A DNA stretch of 64,000 nt. It comes from Tenacibaculum holothuriorum. GTDB taxonomy: Bacteria; Bacteroidota; Bacteroidia; Flavobacteriales; Flavobacteriaceae. Within the stretch, counting starts at the first letter, position 1, and each line of letters starts with the position of its first letter. Below, one piece after another: positions 50,605 to 57,682 of this stretch. The stretch spans positions 124,001-188,000 of the forward strand of contig NZ_LAPZ01000001.1 of NCBI RefSeq assembly GCF_002120225.1. The letters run 5' to 3'. Under the pieces are notes generated by a model. It worked only from the letters and a program-made list of their open reading frames with translations, ran no database searches and was not told the DNA's origin. Both the position numbers and the translations under genes were made by a program.

Positions 50605-51834
50605 TTGAAGACTCCAAAAACGAATAAATTAAAAATACTTAACGATCCTATTTATGGATTTATATCAATCCCCAATTCGTTAATTTACGATATAATTGAA
50701 CACCCTTATTTTCAACGACTTCGTAGAGTGAGTCAAATGGGGTTGTCTAATTTAGTATATCCAGGAGCGAATCATACACGTTTTCATCATGCATTAGGTT
50801 GCTTGCATTTAATGCAAAAAGCAGTTCAGGTTTTAAGAACTAAAAATGTAGATATTTCAGAAGAAGAAGCGAATGCGTTATATATAGCAATTTTATTGCA
50901 CGATATTGGTCATGGGGCTTTTTCTCATGCTTTAGAATACAGTATTGTAAACGGAATTGTGCACGAAGAGATATCACTTCGTTTTATGAAAGCGTTGAAC
51001 GAAGATTTTGATGGAAAATTAAGTTTGGCAATTCAAGTTTTTGAAGGAAAATATCATAGAAAGTTTTTATATCAGCTTATTTCTAGTCAATTAGATATTG
51101 ATAGGTTAGATTATTTAAAAAGAGATAGTTTTTATACCGGAGTTACAGAAGGAAATATTTCGTCTGATCGATTAATAAAAATGATGAATGTTGTAGATGA
51201 TGAGTTGGTTATAGAGGAAAAAGGAATTTATTCCGTAGAAAAGTTCATTATTGCTCGCCGTTTAATGTATTGGCAAGTTTACTTGCATAAAACAGGTTTA
51301 GTTGCAGAAAATTTGTTGGTAAATGTGCTTAAAAGAGCAAAAGAATTAGCAATGAATGGAGTAGACTTAAGAGCTACTACATCATTCAAATACTTTTTAT
51401 ACAATGAAGTAACAGATAGGAATTTTACAGATGAAACTCTAGAGAAGTTTTCTAAACTAGACGATTTTGATGTATTAGCTTCTATTAAAGAGTGGACAAA
51501 TCATGATGATAAAATACTATCAAGTTTATCAAACATGATTATAAATAGAAAACTATTAAGAATTGAACTTCAAAATGAACCAATTACAGATTCATACATT
51601 AAAAAACTCCATAAAAAATTGAAAGAAAAGTTTCAATTAAATAAAGAAGAGTTAGAATATTTTATGTTTCAAGGTTCGGTTAAAAATCAGGCATACAACC
51701 CTGAACTACCTGTAAAGATTTTAACAAAAAAAGGAAAGTTAAAAGACATAGCAAAAGCATCTGATCAGTTGAACTTACAGGCTTTAACAAAACCAGTAAT
51801 TAAATATTATGTTTGTTATCCTAAGAGTTTATAA
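50605..51834 (+). CDS. HD-domain phosphohydrolase (dGTPase-like)
   Basis: 409 residues from the TTG at 50605; another TTG at 50581 would add 8 residues, and there is no nearby ATG. The HD site is 'HTRFHHALGCLHLMQKA' and 'ALYIAILLHDIGHGAFSHALE' (H...HD), and 'LISSQLDIDRLDYLKRDSFYTGV' carries the last metal Asp. The organisation matches SAMHD1/YwfO-type dNTP or nucleotide triphosphohydrolases of about 400 residues. It likely trims dNTP or ppGpp-like pools; the substrate is not assignable. It lies 56 bases upstream of lpxD. Confidence 0.88.
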   Translation: MKTPKTNKLKILNDPIYGFISIPNSLIYDIIEHPYFQRLRRVSQMGLSNLVYPGANHTRFHHALGCLHLMQKAVQVLRTKNVDISEEEANALYIAILLHDIGHGAFSHALEYSIVNGIVHEEISLRFMKALNEDFDGKLSLAIQVFEGKYHRKFLYQLISSQLDIDRLDYLKRDSFYTGVTEGNISSDRLIKMMNVVDDELVIEEKGIYSVEKFIIARRLMYWQVYLHKTGLVAENLLVNVLKRAKELAMNGVDLRATTSFKYFLYNEVTDRNFTDETLEKFSKLDDFDVLASIKEWTNHDDKILSSLSNMIINRKLLRIELQNEPITDSYIKKLHKKLKEKFQLNKEELEYFMFQGSVKNQAYNPELPVKILTKKGKLKDIAKASDQLNLQALTKPVIKYYVCYPKSL

Positions 51835-51876
51835 ATCATCTTAAGATCAAAAATGATTAATTACACAAAAAATAAT

Positions 51877-51884
51877 TACTTTTG
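51877..51884 (+). promoter_or_regulatory. lpxD operon -7 box at leaderless distance
   Basis: TACTTTTG (TAnnTTTG) ends 6 bases before the lpxD ATG at 51891. Since the box is centred about 7 bases from the start site, transcription would begin within a few bases of the ATG, predicting a leaderless or near-leaderless mRNA. No TTG -33 is evident. Confidence 0.5.
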
Positions 51885-51890
51885 CATTTG

Positions 51891-52925
51891 ATGAAATTTA
51901 CCGCAAAACAAATAGCAGATATTTTAGAAGGTGTTGTTGTAGGAAATCCTGAAGCAGAAGTATCGAAGCTTTCTAAAATAGAAGAAGGAGAATTAGGTTC
52001 TTTAACCTTTTTATCGAATCCTAAATACAATTCATTCATTTACACGACCAATGCGTCGGCAACTATCGTAAATAAAACATTTGAACCTGAAAAAGAAATT
52101 TCTACTACTTTAATTAAAGTGGAAGATGCCTATAAGGCTTTTTCAAAACTATTAGAGTTTTACAATCAGGTTAAGAATAATAAAACTGGAAGAGAAAATC
52201 CTCATTTCATAGCAAATAGTGCTAAAATTGGAAGCAACGAATACGTTGGAGCATTTTCTTATATTGGTGAAAATGTTGTTGTAGGGGAAAATGTAAAAAT
52301 TTATCCAAATTCTTATATTGGAGATAATGTAACTATTGGAGATAATTCGGTAATTTTCGCTGGAGTAAAAATTTATTCAGAATCTGTTATAGGTAATAAC
52401 TGTAAAATTCATTCAGGAACTATTATTGGTTCTGACGGATTTGGATTTGCACCTGATGAAAATGGAGAATACAAAGCAATTCCTCAAACAGGAAATGTTA
52501 TTATAGAAGATAATGTAGACATTGGAGCGAATTCAACTATAGATAGAGCCACTTTAGGTTCTACAATAATTAGAAAAGGAGTAAAGTTAGACAATCAAAT
52601 ACAAATAGCTCATAATGTTGAAATCGGTAAAAACACTGTAATTGCATCGCAATCTGGTGTTGCAGGTTCAACTAAAATAGGTGAAAATTGTATGATTGGT
52701 GGTCAAGTAGGTATTGTTGGTCATATAACTTTAGGAAACAACGTAAAGATTCAAGCCCAATCAGGTATTGGACGAAACTTGAAAGATGATGCAGTTGTTC
52801 AAGGGTCTCCTGCTTTTGGGTATACCGATTATAGTAAATCGTATATTCACTTTAAAAACTTACCGAAACTAGCAACTACAATTCATAAATTAGAAAAAGA
52901 GTTAAATGCTCAAAAAGACAACTAA
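51891..52925 (+). CDS. lpxD: UDP-3-O-acylglucosamine N-acyltransferase
   Basis: 344 residues from the ATG at 51891 (a TTG three codons earlier lies within the promoter). The N-terminal uridine-binding domain is 'MKFTAKQIADILEGVVVGNPEAEVSKLSKIEEGELGSLTFLSNPKY' (1-46), then a left-handed beta-helix of hexapeptide repeats (about 105-315) with the catalytic 'NQIQIAHNVEIGKNTVIASQ' His. It adds the N-linked 3-hydroxyacyl chain in lipid A synthesis, third step. It overlaps lpxC by one base. A second, shorter LpxD-like gene is 2.8 kb downstream. Confidence 0.96.
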   Translation: MKFTAKQIADILEGVVVGNPEAEVSKLSKIEEGELGSLTFLSNPKYNSFIYTTNASATIVNKTFEPEKEISTTLIKVEDAYKAFSKLLEFYNQVKNNKTGRENPHFIANSAKIGSNEYVGAFSYIGENVVVGENVKIYPNSYIGDNVTIGDNSVIFAGVKIYSESVIGNNCKIHSGTIIGSDGFGFAPDENGEYKAIPQTGNVIIEDNVDIGANSTIDRATLGSTIIRKGVKLDNQIQIAHNVEIGKNTVIASQSGVAGSTKIGENCMIGGQVGIVGHITLGNNVKIQAQSGIGRNLKDDAVVQGSPAFGYTDYSKSYIHFKNLPKLATTIHKLEKELNAQKDN

Positions 52926-54316
52926 TGAGTACTAAACAAAAAACTATAAAAAATGAAGTAACATTATCTGGTGTAGGATTGCACACGGGTAATGAAGTCG
53001 TTATGACTTTTAAGCCAGCTCCAGTAAATCATGGTTACGCCTTTAAAAGAGTAGATTTAGAAGGACAACCAGTTATTGAAGCAAAAGCTGAGTATGTTAC
53101 AAATACACAGCGTGGTACAAACATGGAAAGAAATGGTGTACAAATCCAAACTTCAGAACATGTTTTAGCTGCTGCAGTAGGTTTAGGTATCGACAACTTA
53201 TTAATAGAAATAAACGCTTCTGAACCACCGATTATGGACGGTTCTTCAAAATATTTTATTGAAGCTCTTGAAAAGGCAGAAGTTGTAGAACAAGATGCTG
53301 ATATAGAAGAGTATATTGTAAAAGAGGTTATTACCTATAAAGATGAAGCTACAGGTAGTGAAATTATTTTAATGCCTGCAGATGAATATCAGGTAACAAC
53401 AATGGTAGATTTTGGTACTAAAATTTTAGGTACTCAAAACGCTACATTAAGCACAATTTCCGACTTTAAAGAAGAGATTTCAGCAGCAAGAACATTCAGT
53501 TTCTTACATGAAATTGAAATGTTATTAGAAAATGATTTAATAAAAGGAGGAGACTTAAATAACGCTATAGTTTATGTAGATAAGGAATTATCTGAAGGAA
53601 CTACAGAAAAGTTAAAAGCAGCCTTTAAAAAAGACAATATTTCAATTAAGCCAAACGGAATTTTAGATAACCTAGAATTGCATTGGGCAAATGAAGCGGC
53701 AAGACATAAATTATTAGATGTTATTGGAGATTTAGCTTTAGTTGGAACTCGAATTAGAGGAAAAATAATAGCTAACAAACCTGGGCATTTAGTAAATACA
53801 AATTTTGCTAAAAAACTTGCTAAAATTATTAAGCAAGAAAAGAGAAATAATGTACCAAAATTCGATTTAAATGAAGCTCCTTTAATGGATATTCATAAAA
53901 TCATGGAAATTTTACCTCATAGACCGCCATTCTTATTAGTTGACAGAATTATCGAGTTAAGTGATAAGCATGTTGTGGGAATGAAAAATGTTACTATGAA
54001 TGAAGATTTCTTTGTAGGACATTTTCCAGGAGCACCAGTAATGCCAGGGGTTTTACAAGTAGAGGCTATGGCGCAATGTGGTGGGATTTTAGTTTTAAGT
54101 ACAGTTCCAGATCCTGAGAATTACTTAACTTATTTCATGAAAATAGATAATGTTAAGTTCAAACAAAAAGTATTACCAGGTGATACTTTAATATTTAAAA
54201 GTGAATTAATAACGCCAATCAGAAGAGGAATTGCTCATATGCAAGCCTATGCTTATGCTAACGGAAAGTTAGTTTGTGAAGCTGAACTAATGGCTCAAAT
54301 AAGTAAGGTTAAGTAA
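52925..54316 (+). CDS. lpxC/fabZ: bifunctional LpxC deacetylase / FabZ dehydratase
   Basis: 463 residues with two fused enzymes, standard in Bacteroidota. The LpxC half (about 1-310) has 'LSGVGLHTGNEVVMTF', the zinc site 'QTSEHVLAAAVGLGIDNLLIEI', 'ARTFSFLHEIEMLL' and 'HKLLDVIGDLALVG'. The FabZ half (about 318-463) has 'MEILPHRPPFLLVDRIIEL' with catalytic His and 'FFVGHFPGAPVMPGVLQVEAMAQ' with catalytic Glu. LpxC commits UDP-3-O-acyl-GlcNAc to lipid A; FabZ dehydrates 3-hydroxyacyl-ACP, the same pool LpxA and LpxD draw on. TAATG joins it to lpxD. Confidence 0.97.
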   Translation: MSTKQKTIKNEVTLSGVGLHTGNEVVMTFKPAPVNHGYAFKRVDLEGQPVIEAKAEYVTNTQRGTNMERNGVQIQTSEHVLAAAVGLGIDNLLIEINASEPPIMDGSSKYFIEALEKAEVVEQDADIEEYIVKEVITYKDEATGSEIILMPADEYQVTTMVDFGTKILGTQNATLSTISDFKEEISAARTFSFLHEIEMLLENDLIKGGDLNNAIVYVDKELSEGTTEKLKAAFKKDNISIKPNGILDNLELHWANEAARHKLLDVIGDLALVGTRIRGKIIANKPGHLVNTNFAKKLAKIIKQEKRNNVPKFDLNEAPLMDIHKIMEILPHRPPFLLVDRIIELSDKHVVGMKNVTMNEDFFVGHFPGAPVMPGVLQVEAMAQCGGILVLSTVPDPENYLTYFMKIDNVKFKQKVLPGDTLIFKSELITPIRRGIAHMQAYAYANGKLVCEAELMAQISKVK

Positions 54317-54318
54317 TT

Positions 54319-55104
54319 ATGAATCAACCACTAGCGTATATACATCCACAGGCTAAAATAGCAAGAAATGTAGTTATTGAACCTTTCTCAACAATTCACC
54401 CAAATGTTGAAATAGGTTCAGGTACATGGATTGGATCTAATGTAACAATAATGGAAGGTGCTCGTATAGGAAAGAATTGTAGAATTTTTCCGGGAGCTGT
54501 AATTTCTGCTATCCCACAAGATTTAAAATATAATGACGAGGATACTACTGTTGTTATTGGAGATAATGTGACAATAAGAGAATGTGTTACTATAAACCGA
54601 GGAACTACAGATAGAATGAAAACTGTTATAGGAGATAATTGTTTAATTATGGCATATTCTCACGTAGCACATGATTGTATCGTAGGAAATAACTGTATTT
54701 TTTCAAACAATACTACTTTAGCAGGTCATGTAAATATAGGCGATAATGTGGTGTTAGCAGGTATGGTTGCGGTACATCAATTTGCTTCTGTAGGTAATCA
54801 TGCATTTGTTACTGGTGGATCTTTAGTTCGTAAAGATGTTCCTCCTTATGTTAAAGCAGCTCGTGAACCTTTATCGTATGTTGGAATCAATTCTGTAGGG
54901 TTACGTAGAAGAGGTTTTACTACCGAAAAAATTAGAGAAATTCAGAATATTTATAGAATACTTTTCCAAAAAAATTATAATAATACTCAAGCAATTGATA
55001 TTATTGAAGCTGAAATGGAAGCAACCCCTGAACGTGATGAAATTGTTCAGTTTATCAAAGATTCACACAGAGGTATTATGAAAGGGTATTTTAAATCAAA
55101 TTAA
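54319..55104 (+). CDS. lpxA: UDP-N-acetylglucosamine O-acyltransferase
   Basis: 261 residues. The left-handed beta-helix of hexapeptide repeats covers about 3-185, with catalytic His in 'CLIMAYSHVAHDCIVGNNC' (about 117-135) and the ligand-binding 'MVAVHQFASVGNHAFVTGGSLVRKDVPPYVKAAREPLSYVGINSVGLRRRGF'. A helical C-terminus follows. It transfers a 3-hydroxyacyl group to UDP-GlcNAc, the first lipid A step. It starts 2 bases after the lpxC-fabZ stop and is followed 8 bases later by efp. Confidence 0.97.
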   Translation: MNQPLAYIHPQAKIARNVVIEPFSTIHPNVEIGSGTWIGSNVTIMEGARIGKNCRIFPGAVISAIPQDLKYNDEDTTVVIGDNVTIRECVTINRGTTDRMKTVIGDNCLIMAYSHVAHDCIVGNNCIFSNNTTLAGHVNIGDNVVLAGMVAVHQFASVGNHAFVTGGSLVRKDVPPYVKAAREPLSYVGINSVGLRRRGFTTEKIREIQNIYRILFQKNYNNTQAIDIIEAEMEATPERDEIVQFIKDSHRGIMKGYFKSN

Positions 55105-55112
55105 AAAATAAA

Positions 55113-55679
55113 ATGGCAAGTACATCAGATATTAAAAAAGGACTTTGTATTAAATACAATAGCGATATATTTAAGATTATAGAATTTTTACATGTAAAAC
55201 CTGGTAAAGGACCAGCTTTTGTAAGAACGAAATTAAAAAGTGTAACTACTGGAAAAGTGATCGATAATACTTTTTCTGCAGGACATAAAATTGAAGACGT
55301 TCGCGTAGAGACTCATAAATTTCAATATTTATACGCAGAAGGAGACGATTTACATTTCATGAATACAGATGATTACAACCAAATTACTTTAGAAAGAAAA
55401 GTTGTAGATGGATCTGAGTTTATGAAAGAAGGAGAAGTTGTTACTATTTTAATTAATACTGAAGATGGTTTACCATTATCAGTAGAAATGCCTTCTCATG
55501 TAATTTTAGAAGTTACACATACAGAACCTGGTGTAAAAGGAAATACAGCAACAAATGCTACAAAGCCTGCAACAGTAGAAACTGGTGCTAGAGTAAATGT
55601 TCCTTTATTTATCAATGAAGGAGATAAAATTAAGTTAGATACCGAAAAAGGTACATATTCAGAAAGAATAAAAGAATAA
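55113..55679 (+). CDS. efp: elongation factor P
   Basis: 188 residues, three OB/KOW-type domains. 'MASTSDIKKGLCIKYNSDIFKIIEFLHVKPGKGPAFVRTKLKS' includes the loop tip 'KPGKGPAF' with the Lys that is modified in many bacteria. Domain II has 'YLYAEGDDLHFMNTDDYNQITL', and domain III ends '...RVNVPLFINEGDKIKLDTEKGTYSER'. EF-P relieves stalling at polyproline. No modification enzyme (epmA/B or earP) is in the window. It sits in the lipid A operon between lpxA and the second lpxD-like gene, a frequent arrangement in this phylum. Confidence 0.97.
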   Translation: MASTSDIKKGLCIKYNSDIFKIIEFLHVKPGKGPAFVRTKLKSVTTGKVIDNTFSAGHKIEDVRVETHKFQYLYAEGDDLHFMNTDDYNQITLERKVVDGSEFMKEGEVVTILINTEDGLPLSVEMPSHVILEVTHTEPGVKGNTATNATKPATVETGARVNVPLFINEGDKIKLDTEKGTYSERIKE

Positions 55680-55683
55680 ATTA

Positions 55684-55712
55684 AAATTCCCGCTATTGCG
55701 GGAATTTCTTTT
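55684..55712 (+). terminator. stem-loop terminator/attenuator after efp
   Basis: AAATTCCCGC (55684-55693) pairs with GCGGGAATTT (55698-55707) around TATT and is followed by CTTTTTA. It lies between efp and the lpxD-like gene, so it may partially uncouple the latter. Confidence 0.78.
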
Positions 55713-55717
55713 TAGAT

Positions 55718-56638
55718 ATGAAGTTTTCATCACCCCAAACACTTGAAAGTATAGCTACATTATTAAATGTAGAATCTGTAGGCGATAAAGATTTTCCTAT
55801 TACAGGAATAAATGAAATTCATGTGGTAGAAAAAGGAGATATTGTTTTTGTAGATCATCCTAAGTATTATGATAAGGCATTAAACTCAGCTGCGACTACA
55901 GTTTTAATCAACAAAAAAGTTGAATGTCCGGAAGGAAAAACATTGTTAATTTCTGAAGATCCTTTTAGAGATTTTAATAAACTTACAAAACATTTTAATC
56001 CTTTCATAGCATCACAAAAAAGTATAGCAGATACCGCTGTTATTGGAGAAAATACAATTATTCAGCCTAATGTATTTATAGGAGAAAATGTTACGATTGG
56101 TAAAAATTGTATTATACATGCCAATGTATCTATCAACAATAATTGTGTAATTGGAGATAATGTTATTATTCACTCAAATACTGTTTTAGGAAGCAATGCT
56201 TTCTATTATAAAAACAGACCAGAAGGATTTGATAGATTATTATCAGGAGGAAGAGTAATTTTAGAAGATAATGTAGAGTTAGGAGCTTCTTGTACCATTG
56301 ATAGAGGAGTAACTGGAGATACTACTATTGGTAAAGGAACTGTTATTGATAATCAAGTACATGTTGGTCACGATACAATAATTGGAAAGAAATGTTTAAT
56401 AGCTGCTCAAACAGGGATTGCTGGTTGTACAGTTATTGAAGACGAAGTGACCATTTGGGGACAAGTAGGTGTTGTTAGTGGACTTCATATAGAAAAAGGA
56501 ACTGTGTTAATGGCACAAACTGGCGTGATGAAATCTTTAAAGAAAGGTGTTTACTTCGGAACGCCACAAAGAGAGTATCGCCAAACAATGAGAGAAACTA
56601 TCTTTTTAAAAAATGCAACAAAACCAGATAAAAAGTAA
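55718..56638 (+). CDS. second LpxD-like hexapeptide acyltransferase
   Basis: 306 residues with the same architecture as LpxD but shorter: an N-terminal UDP-binding-like domain (about 1-95, '[48 protein letters not shown]') and a left-handed beta-helix (about 100-290), with '[20 protein letters not shown]' aligning with the LpxD catalytic His segment. It lacks the C-terminal helical tail. Function could be acylation of another UDP-sugar or an alternative LpxD; flavobacterial genomes regularly keep both. It is separated from efp by a stem-loop and from sucD by a promoter. Confidence 0.88.
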   Translation: MKFSSPQTLESIATLLNVESVGDKDFPITGINEIHVVEKGDIVFVDHPKYYDKALNSAATTVLINKKVECPEGKTLLISEDPFRDFNKLTKHFNPFIASQKSIADTAVIGENTIIQPNVFIGENVTIGKNCIIHANVSINNNCVIGDNVIIHSNTVLGSNAFYYKNRPEGFDRLLSGGRVILEDNVELGASCTIDRGVTGDTTIGKGTVIDNQVHVGHDTIIGKKCLIAAQTGIAGCTVIEDEVTIWGQVGVVSGLHIEKGTVLMAQTGVMKSLKKGVYFGTPQREYRQTMRETIFLKNATKPDKK

Positions 56639-56649
56639 CATAAATTTAA

Positions 56650-56680
56650 TTGTGAAAAGTCAATTAAAAAGTTATTTTTG
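56650..56680 (+). promoter_or_regulatory. sucD promoter
   Basis: TTG (56650-56652) and TATTTTTG (56673-56680) are 20 bases apart, matching the flavobacterial -33/-7 pattern; the ATG follows 33 bases after the -7 box. Confidence 0.7.
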
Positions 56681-56713
56681 TCTGTCTTAAAAAAATAAGT
56701 AAAAAATAAACCA

Positions 56714-57589
56714 ATGAGTGTTTTAGTAAATAAAGATTCGAAAATTATTGTACAAGGTTTTACTGGTAGTGAAGGTACTTTTCACGCTGGTCAAATGATT
56801 GATTACGGAACTAACATAGTTGGAGGTGTTACTCCAGGAAAAGGAGGTCAAGAGCATTTAGGTAAACCAGTATTTAATACGGTTGTAGAGGCTGTTGAAA
56901 AAGCTGGTGCAGATACTTCAATTATTTTTGTGCCACCAGCATTTGCTGCTGACGCAATTATGGAATCTGCAGAAGCAGGAATCAAAGTAATTATTTGTAT
57001 TACTGAAGGAATTCCTGTAGCTGATATGACTAAAGTTAAAGCTTATATCGATGCTAAAGAAGACTGTACTTTAGTAGGACCTAATTGTCCAGGAGTTATT
57101 ACTCCAGAAGAAGCTAAGGTAGGAATTATGCCAGGGTTCATCTTTAAAAAAGGTAGAGTTGGTATTGTTTCTAAGTCTGGTACTTTAACTTACGAAGCTG
57201 CTGATCAAGTTGTAAAACAAGGATTTGGAGTTACTACTGCAATTGGTATTGGAGGAGATCCAATTATTGGAACTACTACAAAAGAAGCAGTTGAGTTATT
57301 AATGAATGATGACGAAACTGATGCAATCGTAATGATTGGTGAAATCGGAGGGCAATTAGAAGCTGAAGCTGCTCGTTGGATTAAAGCTGACGGTAACCGT
57401 AAGCCAGTTGTTGGATTTATAGCAGGACAAACTGCACCAGCTGGTAGAACAATGGGACATGCAGGAGCAATCGTAGGAGGAGCTGATGATACTGCACAAG
57501 CAAAAATGAAGATTTTAGCAGAAAATGGAATTCATGTTGTTGAGTCTCCAGCTAAGATTGGAGAAATGGTTGCAAAAGTTTTAGCATAA
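56714..57589 (+). CDS. sucD: succinate--CoA ligase, alpha subunit
   Basis: 291 residues, full length. The CoA-binding Rossmann region opens '[38 protein letters not shown]', the ligase core is '[39 protein letters not shown]', and the phosphohistidine is in '[21 protein letters not shown]'. It catalyses succinyl-CoA to succinate with NTP formation in the TCA cycle, as a partner of SucC (beta), which is not in the window. Separate beta and alpha loci are usual in Flavobacteriaceae. It is expressed alone, with its own promoter and terminator. Confidence 0.97.
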   Translation: MSVLVNKDSKIIVQGFTGSEGTFHAGQMIDYGTNIVGGVTPGKGGQEHLGKPVFNTVVEAVEKAGADTSIIFVPPAFAADAIMESAEAGIKVIICITEGIPVADMTKVKAYIDAKEDCTLVGPNCPGVITPEEAKVGIMPGFIFKKGRVGIVSKSGTLTYEAADQVVKQGFGVTTAIGIGGDPIIGTTTKEAVELLMNDDETDAIVMIGEIGGQLEAEAARWIKADGNRKPVVGFIAGQTAPAGRTMGHAGAIVGGADDTAQAKMKILAENGIHVVESPAKIGEMVAKVLA

Positions 57590-57621
57590 TTGTTAAAATA
57601 TTAATAAAAAGTAAACGTTTT

Positions 57622-57657
57622 AAATCCGATGCTATATCTTTAGCATCGGATTTTTTT
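57622..57657 (+). terminator. terminator of sucD
   Basis: AAATCCGATGCTA (57622-57634) pairs with TAGCATCGGATTT (57641-57653), followed by T's. Confidence 0.93.
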
Positions 57658-57682
57658 ATCAACCTATCAAATCAAAAATTAA

